Assembly: GCA_025998575.1 (NCBI GenBank)
Contig: BNWD01000046.1
Coordinates: 1-5,243, forward strand
Origin: Alphaproteobacteria bacterium
Lineage (GTDB): Bacteria; Pseudomonadota; Alphaproteobacteria; RUG11792
Length of the DNA stretch: 5,243 nt
Direction of reading: 5' to 3'
Below the pieces are notes generated by a model. It was not told the origin of the DNA and did not search any database. It saw only the letters and a program-made list of their open reading frames with translations. The translations under genes and the position numbers were made by a program. Below, piece after piece: positions 1 through 5,187 of the stretch; the first letter of the stretch is position 1, and the number at the start of each line of letters is the position of its first letter.

Positions 1-5
1 GTGTT

Positions 6-458
6 TCATCCTACGACAACAGCAACGCGCTTTCCTCGGAACATCGGCCCATCGCATGTCGCACACCATGAAACGCCTTTGTTTGAGAACTCAGTTTCTC
101 CTGAAACGCCCAAATGCCTATGCTTAGCGCCAGTAGCTATCGCGACTGTTTTTGCAGTGATAACGTCCGTTGAGGACAACGTCAATTCAAAAAAACCATC
201 TTTCGATTCCACTACGCGTTTAACCGTTTCATGAACAATCTCGGCTCCAAGCTCTTCTGCTTGCGACATCATTTTCATCATCAAATCAGCGCCTGAAATC
301 GCGCTAAATCCAGGATAATTTTCGATAATATCAGTGTTGACTAGCTGCCCTCCAGGCCTGTCTCCAGCGATGATAACAGGCTCCAACCCTGCCCTTCCTG
401 CATATATCGCACACGCAAGCCCAGCCGGCCCAGATCCTATTATAACAACATTTCTCAT
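6..458 (-). CDS. trxB: Thioredoxin reductase, N-terminal half (interrupted)
   Basis: This is the first half of the flavoenzyme that passes electrons from NADPH through FAD and a redox disulphide to thioredoxin in the cytoplasm. The 150-residue product starts MRNVVIIGSGPAG, so the FAD-binding GxGxxG lies at residues 8-13. The typical GGQL and ENYPGF segments follow, and the active-site pair CATC has cysteines at 132 and 135 (Cys135/138 in E. coli). It ends VAVVVG then TGA, exactly where the NADPH-binding motif GGGNT should begin. The frame is open up to position 521, but ATG 458 matches the family N-terminus and has a purine-rich GGAAAGTGAAGTG upstream. Read past the TGA, the last codons before the window edge are AAC-AC, fitting the expected Asn-Thr of GGGNT. 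The stop could therefore be a point change in a longer gene, or an error at a sequence end. The missing half lies at 1230-1700 on the other strand. The identity is secure; whether the gene is broken in the living genome is not. Confidence 0.93.
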   Translation of the reverse strand: MRNVVIIGSGPAGLACAIYAGRAGLEPVIIAGDRPGGQLVNTDIIENYPGFSAISGADLMMKMMSQAEELGAEIVHETVKRVVESKDGFFELTLSSTDVITAKTVAIATGAKHRHLGVSGETEFSNKGVSWCATCDGPMFRGKRVAVVVG

Positions 459-483
459 TATCAACACTTCACTTTCCGCCAAT

Positions 484-500
484 CGTATAATTACGATACG
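484..500. promoter_or_regulatory. Small dyad at the trxB -10/start region
   Basis: The outer arms CGTAT and ATACG flank seven bases, and the nested palindrome CGTA-TAAT-TACG occupies 484-495. It overlaps the predicted -10 box and transcription start of trxB, which is a suitable place for a repressor. No known operator is recognised, and an AT-rich dyad this short could be chance. Confidence 0.2.
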
Positions 501-521
501 ACACTTTTTACTTGTCGTCAA
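493..521 (-). promoter_or_regulatory. Sigma-70-type promoter for trxB
   Basis: On the minus strand there is TTGACG (516-521; 5 of 6 to TTGACA), a spacer of exactly 17 bases, and TATCGT (493-498; 4 of 6 to TATAAT). Transcription would start near 486, giving a leader of about 28 bases before the trxB ATG at 458. The promoter lies between the hcp-like gene and trxB, so trxB can be expressed independently. In the arrangement seen here it drives only the N-terminal half and points away from the C-terminal half and prfB. Confidence 0.55.
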
Positions 522-676
522 CTAAAAATTAATACTAGAATATTCCATTTTTCACAGAGTTATTGGCAACTTTTTTAAGAGTTTCAGATAAGATAGTGTG
601 CGTTCATTAACATTTAATAAAATCCATCCATAAAGTCAATCTTCCTATTGAACGAGCGAGTTAATATTGTCACTTA
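522..676. other. Intergenic gap between hcp-like gene and trxB
   Basis: This gap of about 155 bases is AT-rich. It begins, on the minus strand, with a second in-frame TAA directly behind the hcp-like stop, so the gene has tandem stop codons. I found no convincing stem followed by a U-run and no conserved-looking ORF. Its trxB-proximal edge abuts the trxB promoter. Confidence 0.5.
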
Positions 677-1201
677 TTAGGAAGCATTGCCTTTTCCTTG
701 AGTGCCAGTATAGTCGAATGCATAACAATACGTTCCTGGTTTCGCAATATCAACAAGTCCTTTTTGGTCACCGTCCTCAAGACCATATCCGTTACTTCTA
801 AATACTACTTTAGAAAATGAAAATGAAAAAACACAAAAGTGAATATAACTTATTGGATCAACAAATTTTATAAAACATCCGAAATATTCAATAGTTGAAA
901 CTACCATTGGCTTATCCACTTCTGCAGTTTGCAAAAAAGCAAAAGTTGAAACAGTTATTTTCTCCAAAGATCCTTCGTGCAGTTTTCTCACCAACTGTGG
1001 GGCAACTGGGCCCTGCGGAATGCAAATCCAAACGTCAGAAGCGCGCGCTGAACCAGGTCTATGAATGTTTGATGAGCGAAGAGATAAAATCGAGCTTTCA
1101 AAATGAGAATAACTAGCCCAAACTTCAGCGCAATTTACGCCGTTTGAGCCATCAACATTTGCCATAGGTGTAACATTAATCTTAGTGCCAGTCTTTATCA
1201 C
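677..1201 (-). CDS. Possible Hcp-like type VI secretion tube protein, 5' end uncertain
   Basis: The product is rich in beta strands and resembles the Hcp family, whose hexameric rings stack to form the inner tube of type VI secretion systems. The likeness rests on the order of elements: an opening strand ending in a VDGS turn, an AEVWASYSHFESS segment (compare the E-I-x-V-L-S-W strand of Hcp), a long loop with HRPGSARASDVWI, then a helix-like stretch APQLVRKLHEG (compare SPxLxxAxxxG). Two late strands, STIEYFGCFIKFVD and VFSFSFSKVVF, fit the C-terminal part. From the GTG at 1201 the length would be 174 residues, close to typical Hcp. ATG 1165 is an alternative but would cut into the first strand. 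The frame stays open to 1246, but the codons beyond 1229 come from trxB, so the true N-terminus may be lost at the junction. The assignment is by pattern only, without an alignment. No other secretion gene is present. It ends with tandem TAA codons. Confidence 0.5.
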   Translation of the reverse strand: MIKTGTKINVTPMANVDGSNGVNCAEVWASYSHFESSILSLRSSNIHRPGSARASDVWICIPQGPVAPQLVRKLHEGSLEKITVSTFAFLQTAEVDKPMVVSTIEYFGCFIKFVDPISYIHFCVFSFSFSKVVFRSNGYGLEDGDQKGLVDIAKPGTYCYAFDYTGTQGKGNAS

Positions 1202-1700
1202 AGACTCTGCCCCAAAATTTATAATTCGTGTCGGAGGAGGAAACACAGCGGCTATGGAAGCGCTGTTTTTGGCGAATTTTGCGCAGGAGGTTTTCGTTAT
1301 TCACAGGCGGGAGAAGCTAAAGGCGGATGTCGTTATGCAGGAAAAATTGTTCGCAAATGAAAAGATAAAATTTATTTGGAATTCTGGAATCTCAAGGATT
1401 TTCGGAACGAAATCTGTCGAGGGAATCGCTTTAAAAACCGCTGCATCTGATGATGAAACTATTCTGCCGATTAATGGTGTTTTTATCGCTGTTGGCACTC
1501 TGCCTGAAACTGAGTTTGTTAGCGATTTGATTGATCTCGATGCGGAAGGTTATATAATCGCTCCTGAGACGAAAACATCGTGTAAAGGGATTTTTGCCGC
1601 AGGCGATGTCGTAAGCGGCAGCTTGAAGCAAGCGATTTTTGCGGCAGGGCAGGGAGCTCTTATGTCAAGACATATCGAAGAATATCTTGGTGCGAGATAG
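1185..1700 (+). CDS. trxB: Thioredoxin reductase, C-terminal half (interrupted)
   Basis: This is the second half of thioredoxin reductase, holding most of the NADPH domain and the closing FAD-binding segment. Recognisable homology starts at position 1230 with VGGGNTAAMEAL, the Rossmann glycine motif. It continues with HRREKLKAD (the HRR group that contacts the NADPH 2'-phosphate), GVFIAVGTLPETE, and the FAD-binding GIFAAGDVVSGSLKQA followed by AAGQGALMS. It ends EEYLGAR. The residues before 1230, from ATG 1185, do not look like TrxB and come from the strand opposite the hcp-like gene, so that start is probably artificial. It lacks the first FAD motif and the CxxC, both of which are in the fragment at 6-458 on the other strand. 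Joining the two halves at the glycine motif gives about 303 residues, a normal TrxB length. It lies 14 bases ahead of prfB on the same strand, suggesting a trxB-prfB transcription unit. Confidence 0.92.
   Translation: MPVFITDSAPKFIIRVGGGNTAAMEALFLANFAQEVFVIHRREKLKADVVMQEKLFANEKIKFIWNSGISRIFGTKSVEGIALKTAASDDETILPINGVFIAVGTLPETEFVSDLIDLDAEGYIIAPETKTSCKGIFAAGDVVSGSLKQAIFAAGQGALMSRHIEEYLGAR
1197..1225 (+). promoter_or_regulatory. Possible promoter reading towards trxB C-half and prfB
   Basis: A perfect TATAAT at 1220-1225 lies 17 bases after ATCACA (1197-1202; 4 of 6 to TTGACA). It sits just left of the point where trxB homology starts. A transcript from about 1232 would cover the trxB C-terminal half and prfB. 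It matters because in this arrangement the real trxB promoter points the other way. AT-rich sequence yields such matches by chance, so support is modest. Confidence 0.3.
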
Positions 1701-1714
1701 GTTCGGGGGCTAGG

Positions 1715-2803
1715 ATGAATCAGATCGATCAGAAAAACGCTGACGCCGTCAGTAAATCGATTTCTTTGATAAAGAATTTCGTGAATTATGATGGAGCTAT
1801 TGCCAAAATAAAAGATTTGGATTGTCAGATAGAGGAGGAGAATTTTTGGGATAATTCTGAAAGTGCTGTTTTTATTGTGACTGAAAAAGAAAAGCTTCAG
1901 AATTCGATAGCTGCAGTTCAAGATTTGGAAAAAAAACTGCAGGATATAGTTGATTTTATCGAGCTGGCTGAGCTGGATTCTGATGAAAATTTGAAACAAG
2001 AGCTTAGCCAAACCCTTGAAAAGCTTGTTGTTGATGCTGCTTCTTTGCAAATAGAGGCGCTTTTGAGTGATAAGCATGACGCTTTGAATTGTTTTGTCGA
2101 AATAAATGCTGGCGCTGGAGGAACTGAGGCGCAGGATTGGGCTGAAATGTTGGCGAGGATGTATGCCAGGTGGGCTGAACGGCGGAGATATAAGCTCGAA
2201 ATAACAGACAAAAACGGCGGGGAAGAAGCAGGTGTTAAGTCTATAACTTTGCATATAAAAGGCCAAAAATCGTTTGGTTGGCTGAAGAAAGAGTCCGGCG
2301 TACATCGCCTGGTTCGTATATCGCCATTCGACTCGAACGCAAGGAGACACACTAGTTTTGCGTCGGTTTTCGTCGTGCCGGAATTGAGCAACGACATAGA
2401 AATTGAGATTTTGGACTGCGACATTCGGATTGACACATATCGCGCTTCCGGCGCCGGCGGCCAGCACATCAACAAGACTGACAGCGCGGTTCGGATCACT
2501 CATGCTCCAACTGGGCTCGTCACGCAATGCCAAACGGACAGGTCCCAGCATAGGAACAAAGAGATTGCGATGAACATGTTGAAGGCGAAATTGTATGCGA
2601 TGAAACTCAAGGAGCAGGAGGCTGAGGCGAATTCCGCGCAGCAGAAAACTGACATCGCTTGGGGAAACCAAATAAGGTCATACGTTCTTCAGCCATATCA
2701 GCTCGTCAAGGACACGAGAACTGGCTATGAAAAAGGAAACGCGGCAGCAGTTCTCGACGGAGATATCAACGAATTTCTGGAAGCCGCGATCGCTTCGTTA
2801 TAA
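1715..2803 (+). CDS. prfB: Peptide chain release factor 2
   Basis: RF2 reads UGA and UAA in the ribosomal A site and triggers hydrolysis of the finished peptidyl-tRNA. The 362-residue product is full length. An N-terminal coiled-coil-rich domain spans about 1-120. It is followed by AGAGGTEAQDWAEML (132-146), the SPF anticodon-like tripeptide at 203-205 that gives UGA rather than UAG specificity, and the catalytic GGQ at 248-250 inside SGAGGQHINKTDSAVR. Residue 244, two before GAGGQ, is Ala, as in most bacteria, not the Thr of E. coli K-12. Many bacterial prfB genes need a +1 frameshift at an in-frame UGA near codon 26. Here the frame is continuous through NFVNYD (21-26), so that autoregulation is absent. 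ATG 1715 follows GGGGG (1705-1709) and AGG (1712-1714). The C-terminal end overlaps the convergent HAD gene by 6 bases. Confidence 0.97.
   Translation: MNQIDQKNADAVSKSISLIKNFVNYDGAIAKIKDLDCQIEEENFWDNSESAVFIVTEKEKLQNSIAAVQDLEKKLQDIVDFIELAELDSDENLKQELSQTLEKLVVDAASLQIEALLSDKHDALNCFVEINAGAGGTEAQDWAEMLARMYARWAERRRYKLEITDKNGGEEAGVKSITLHIKGQKSFGWLKKESGVHRLVRISPFDSNARRHTSFASVFVVPELSNDIEIEILDCDIRIDTYRASGAGGQHINKTDSAVRITHAPTGLVTQCQTDRSQHRNKEIAMNMLKAKLYAMKLKEQEAEANSAQQKTDIAWGNQIRSYVLQPYQLVKDTRTGYEKGNAAAVLDGDINEFLEAAIASL
2798..2803. other. Shared palindromic stop hexamer of prfB and HAD gene
   Basis: TTATAA is its own reverse complement. prfB reads it as Leu-stop in the rightward direction, and the HAD gene reads it as Leu-stop in the leftward direction. 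The two genes thus overlap by exactly six bases, leaving no intergenic room for a terminator between them. I saw no stem-loop with a U-run just beyond either stop. Confidence 0.95.
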
Positions 2804-3778
2804 ATTTTCTGCAAAGTTTTTCGCAATATGAGTCGGACGCATCGACTGATTTAAGAATGATTTATGAGTCATTTTTAGAGATATTTCTGTTATTAATTTA
2901 TCTATTTTTTCACTTATGTTTTGATCGGTTATTTCTCCAAGAAAGCTAGCGGAAACTCCTTTCAAAACAAGAATAGTGTCCAGATTAGCCATGTTTCCGC
3001 CAAGTATATCGGTCCAAGGAGTGTCCCCAATCATCGCAGTTTTGCTGCAATTTTTAATAAAATTTTTGGCAAAATCGAAAATCGTTTGGTATGGTTTGCC
3101 GAAATATAAAACCTCACCTCCGGCTCTTTCATAAAACTCTCCAATTCCTCCTTGGCATAAAATTGGACGTTTTTTGTCATTGACTTTTTCTATCGCAAAA
3201 ATGTCCGGATTGATGACTACAAATGGCCTCTTCAATTCCAAGCATTTATCTAAAATTTCTGCAAATTTTTCGAAACCAACGATTTCATGATAATCAGTCG
3301 TCACAAGCTCTTCCAGCAGAATCTCTTGGCCTGATTTTGTTTTCAAATTGTCCACCGAAAACGACTCTTTATTAATAGTCAGTTTTCCGACATAAATGAA
3401 GTCTGCCTCGTCAAGAGATTGCGTTTCCTTCAAATCCAAATTGGAAAAGAGCATGTCGTTCCTATCGAAAACCCAAGAAAAACACGTTGCATTTTTTATT
3501 TTATCTCGGAATTTCATGAGAAATGCTTGTCCTGAGGTCACAACTTCGTCATAATGAACGCCGTGCTCTAGGCCAAATTTTTCGTATATAGCCATCGCCT
3601 CCTCTGAAATGAGGGGCGAATTGGAGACGATAATGACCTTTTTTTGCAGGTCTTTCATCTTTTTCAACATCTCTTTTACGCCAGGAAAAAGCCAGAAGCC
3701 GTCATATATAACGCCATAAACATCTATAAAAAACGAGTCGTATTGCTCCAATAATTCAGCAACATTTTGACAAATCAT
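2798..3778 (-). CDS. HAD-superfamily class IIA hydrolase, function unassigned
   Basis: This 326-residue cytoplasmic protein has the HAD (haloacid dehalogenase) fold, whose members usually transfer phosphate through an aspartyl intermediate. Motif I is FIDVYGVIYDG with nucleophile Asp19; motif II is IIVSNS with Ser52; motif III is Lys228 in FGKPY; motif IV is GDTPWTD with Asp252 and Asp257. The cap between motifs II and III (about 60-220), with VINPD at 188-192 and a GGIGEFYERAGGEV stretch before Lys228, fits class IIA, the group of NagD-like phosphatases. It most resembles an alphaproteobacterial subfamily of unknown role (I believe TIGR01459). The usual acid/base Asp two residues after the nucleophile is Tyr21. 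The substrate cannot be told from sequence. ATG 3778 is preceded by GGAA at suitable distance. It follows the small membrane ORF by 57 bases on the same strand and is probably the end of the rplY cluster. Confidence 0.88.
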   Translation of the reverse strand: MICQNVAELLEQYDSFFIDVYGVIYDGFWLFPGVKEMLKKMKDLQKKVIIVSNSPLISEEAMAIYEKFGLEHGVHYDEVVTSGQAFLMKFRDKIKNATCFSWVFDRNDMLFSNLDLKETQSLDEADFIYVGKLTINKESFSVDNLKTKSGQEILLEELVTTDYHEIVGFEKFAEILDKCLELKRPFVVINPDIFAIEKVNDKKRPILCQGGIGEFYERAGGEVLYFGKPYQTIFDFAKNFIKNCSKTAMIGDTPWTDILGGNMANLDTILVLKGVSASFLGEITDQNISEKIDKLITEISLKMTHKSFLNQSMRPTHIAKNFAENL

Positions 3779-3807
3779 CGCATTTCCAATAGCAAGAGAT
3801 ATATAAC

Positions 3808-3813
3808 ATTATA
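3808..3813 (-). promoter_or_regulatory. Possible -10 box upstream of the HAD gene
   Basis: A perfect TATAAT on the minus strand lies about 30 bases before the HAD start codon, in the 57-base gap behind the small ORF. No reasonable -35 hexamer is found at 16-18 bases, and the region is very AT-rich. It could give the HAD gene its own transcript, but may be chance. Confidence 0.25.
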
Positions 3814-3835
3814 CATAAATTTTATGAATATTTTC

Positions 3836-3976
3836 TTAAAATTCATCGTGATTTGCAACCATGATTTCTGTTTTGCTATAAAACGCTTCTTGGATTTTGA
3901 CGCCAAAAGATGCGGAAAATATAGCCCAGACCGTGACTAAAAACATAACAGAAATCCAGATCGCTTTTATTATCAT
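3836..3976 (-). CDS. Small single-pass membrane protein, unrecognised, coupled to pth
   Basis: This reading frame of 46 residues starts MIIKAIWISVMFLVTVWA and ends VANHDEF. Residues 5 to about 25 form one strongly hydrophobic segment with two Trp and a single preceding Lys, followed by a mixed polar tail. That pattern suggests a single membrane-spanning helix with the tail outside, or an uncleaved signal anchor. I do not recognise the family. Support for it being real comes from its position: its ATG overlaps the TGA of pth in an ATGA arrangement, the classic layout of translational coupling, and it fills most of an otherwise empty gap before the next gene on the same strand. It has no strong ribosome-binding site of its own (an A-run precedes it), which fits coupling. 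It could still be a chance frame. Confidence 0.55.
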   Translation of the reverse strand: MIIKAIWISVMFLVTVWAIFSASFGVKIQEAFYSKTEIMVANHDEF

Positions 3977-4503
3977 TTTTTTTCAGCAATTTTTTGCTGT
4001 ATATTTTGCGCAACTTGCTGAAAGACAGTTGGCAACTCAGTTAATTCTTCAGTGCTAAAATTCGAAACCACATAATCTTGAACTTGGTCTTTTTCAAAAG
4101 GCCGACCAACCCCTATTTTTATTCTGTGATAATTATTTCCGATATGCCTGTCGATATCTTTTATTCCGTTATGTCCTCCACTACTTCCAGCAAATTTCAT
4201 CTTAATTTTCAACGGTTCGAGATCTATGTCATCATGAACAACAATGATATTCTCATAAGGAACCTTGTAAAAATTCGCCAAAGCAAAAACTGCTTTTCCA
4301 GAAAGATTCATAAAAGTTTGCGGTTTTTGAATAAAAATTTTCACATCATCTATTGTTTTTTCTGAATAAAGCGAATCAAATTTTGCTTTGAAATCAGAAA
4401 AACCAAGCGCTGAAGCAAAACAATCTATAAACAAAAACCCAACATTATGCCTAGTTTTGCAATATTTAATCCCAGGATTGCCAAGCCCAACAATCAAAAA
4501 CAT
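3973..4503 (-). CDS. pth: Peptidyl-tRNA hydrolase
   Basis: Pth cleaves the ester bond of peptidyl-tRNAs that drop off stalled ribosomes, recycling tRNA in the cytoplasm; it is usually essential. The product is 176 residues, slightly shorter than the 194 of E. coli. Key residues are present: Asn9 in GLGNPG, catalytic His19 in TRHNVGF, Asn66 in FMNLSG, Asp91 in VVHDDIDL, and Asn112 in GSSGGHNGIKD. These correspond to E. coli Asn10, His20, Asn68, Asp93 and Asn114. The frame is open upstream to 4599, but ATG 4503 gives the family start MFLIVGLGNPG, and the upstream part overlaps rplY. It starts 10 bases after the rplY stop without a clear Shine-Dalgarno, so translation is likely coupled to rplY. 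Its TGA overlaps the ATG of the small membrane ORF. The rplY-pth pairing is common in alphaproteobacteria and other bacteria. Confidence 0.97.
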   Translation of the reverse strand: MFLIVGLGNPGIKYCKTRHNVGFLFIDCFASALGFSDFKAKFDSLYSEKTIDDVKIFIQKPQTFMNLSGKAVFALANFYKVPYENIIVVHDDIDLEPLKIKMKFAGSSGGHNGIKDIDRHIGNNYHRIKIGVGRPFEKDQVQDYVVSNFSTEELTELPTVFQQVAQNIQQKIAEKK

Positions 4504-4513
4504 CGCAATAATT

Positions 4514-5125
4514 TTAGCCAGCAGACTGTCCTTCAGTTGACGCTGTTTTGTCAGCATCGTCAGAAACCTTAGCGCCGACGAGTGTTGCGATAACAGCATC
4601 TCTTTCAGGATGAGCAGCAGAAACTCCAGCAGGCAACTTTAATGAATCCAGAGCAAAACTCTCCCCAATCTCTTTTCTTGCAACATCCAAAACAAGCTTA
4701 TCAGGAATAGCATCAGGCGAACACAGGCATTCCAACTGGTGAACAACGAAGTTCACAAGACCGCCTTTTTTCAATCCCGCGCACTTATCAGCATTAATGA
4801 CTTCAATAGGAATATGGATTTTAACTTTCGAATCCTTGGAAACGCGCAAAAAATCAACATGAACAGGGCGATCAGTCACAGGATCGAAATCAACAGAACG
4901 AGGAAGAATCTTCTCGTTGCAAGATCCAATCTTAGTGTTAATGACATGTCCCATGAACGCAGAAGAATAACACTCAGACAGCAATTCCTTCTCGCCGACA
5001 GCAACCTTCAGTGGCTCTTTCTCCGTTCCATAAATAATCCCAGGGACAAACCCATTATGCCGCAGCCTCCGCGCCTCTCGCTTGCCAGAGCCAAGTCTCT
5101 CAGAAATTCTCAATTCGGAAGCCAT
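4514..5125 (-). CDS. rplY: 50S ribosomal protein L25, general stress (CTC/TL5) type
   Basis: L25 binds 5S rRNA in the central protuberance of the large subunit. The 203-residue product is the long two-domain form. An N-terminal L25 domain (about 1-93) has GKREARRLRHNGFVPGIIYG and SVDFDPVTDRPVHVDFLRV. A C-terminal beta domain (about 98-185) has AGLKKGGLVNFVVHQLECLC and CSPDAIPDKLVLDV. A polar, probably disordered tail of about 15 residues ends the protein. Short L25 proteins such as that of E. coli lack the second domain. The frame is open to ATG 5149, but ATG 5125 gives the usual short lead MASELRI and has GGGGCGAG just before it. ATG 5137 is a further option. It is the first gene of the leftward cluster with pth behind it, driven by the promoter at 5159-5187. 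Confidence 0.96.
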   Translation of the reverse strand: MASELRISERLGSGKREARRLRHNGFVPGIIYGTEKEPLKVAVGEKELLSECYSSAFMGHVINTKIGSCNEKILPRSVDFDPVTDRPVHVDFLRVSKDSKVKIHIPIEVINADKCAGLKKGGLVNFVVHQLECLCSPDAIPDKLVLDVARKEIGESFALDSLKLPAGVSAAHPERDAVIATLVGAKVSDDADKTASTEGQSAG

Positions 5126-5158
5126 CTCGCCCCACATAAAACACACCACTTTATATTC

Positions 5159-5187
5159 AGAATATCAAATAAAAAACAAAATGTCTA
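5159..5187 (-). promoter_or_regulatory. Sigma-70-type promoter for the rplY-pth cluster
   Basis: Minus-strand TAGACA (5182-5187; 5 of 6 to TTGACA) and TATTCT (5159-5164; 4 of 6 to TATAAT) are separated by exactly 17 bases. The start would be near 5152, giving a leader of about 27 bases before ATG 5125. This favours ATG 5125 over ATG 5149, which would leave almost no leader. An alternative AT-rich box, AATATAAAG, lies just downstream. Confidence 0.5.

Noticed and set aside
6..8. UGA as a sense codon (recoding) in trxB
   Set aside because: An RF2 with the SPF motif is present and pth ends in TGA, so UGA acts as a stop here. The position needs Gly, which no known UGA recoding would supply in this group of genes.
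1..234. Rightward open frame starting GTG at the left edge
   Set aside because: It is the complement of the trxB N-terminal coding sequence, which has secure motifs. The GTG is the complement of the Asn-Thr codons of trxB.
522..676. Insertion sequence, CRISPR array or tRNA between the hcp-like gene and trxB
   Set aside because: No transposase-like frame, target duplication, repeated spacer pattern or cloverleaf was seen.
895..1116. Rightward 73-codon frame opposite the hcp-like gene
   Set aside because: No recognisable motifs. The opposite strand has a longer frame with family-like order of strands and tandem stops.
1918..2499. Second minus-strand open frame of 193 codons inside prfB
   Set aside because: Shadow of prfB with low-complexity Ser-rich translation and no family resemblance.
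1550..2671. A 373-codon open frame on the minus strand opposite prfB, longer than prfB itself
   Set aside because: It is antisense to a clear RF2 with all motifs intact. Its translation shows no recognisable domain and has the Ser/Leu/Phe-rich look of a shadow frame.
2804..2860. Rho-independent terminator after prfB
   Set aside because: There are T-rich stretches but no GC-rich stem directly ahead of a T-run.
4504..4599. Upstream extension of pth by 32 residues
   Set aside because: It lies inside the rplY coding sequence, and the family begins at MFLIVGLGNPG encoded from 4503.
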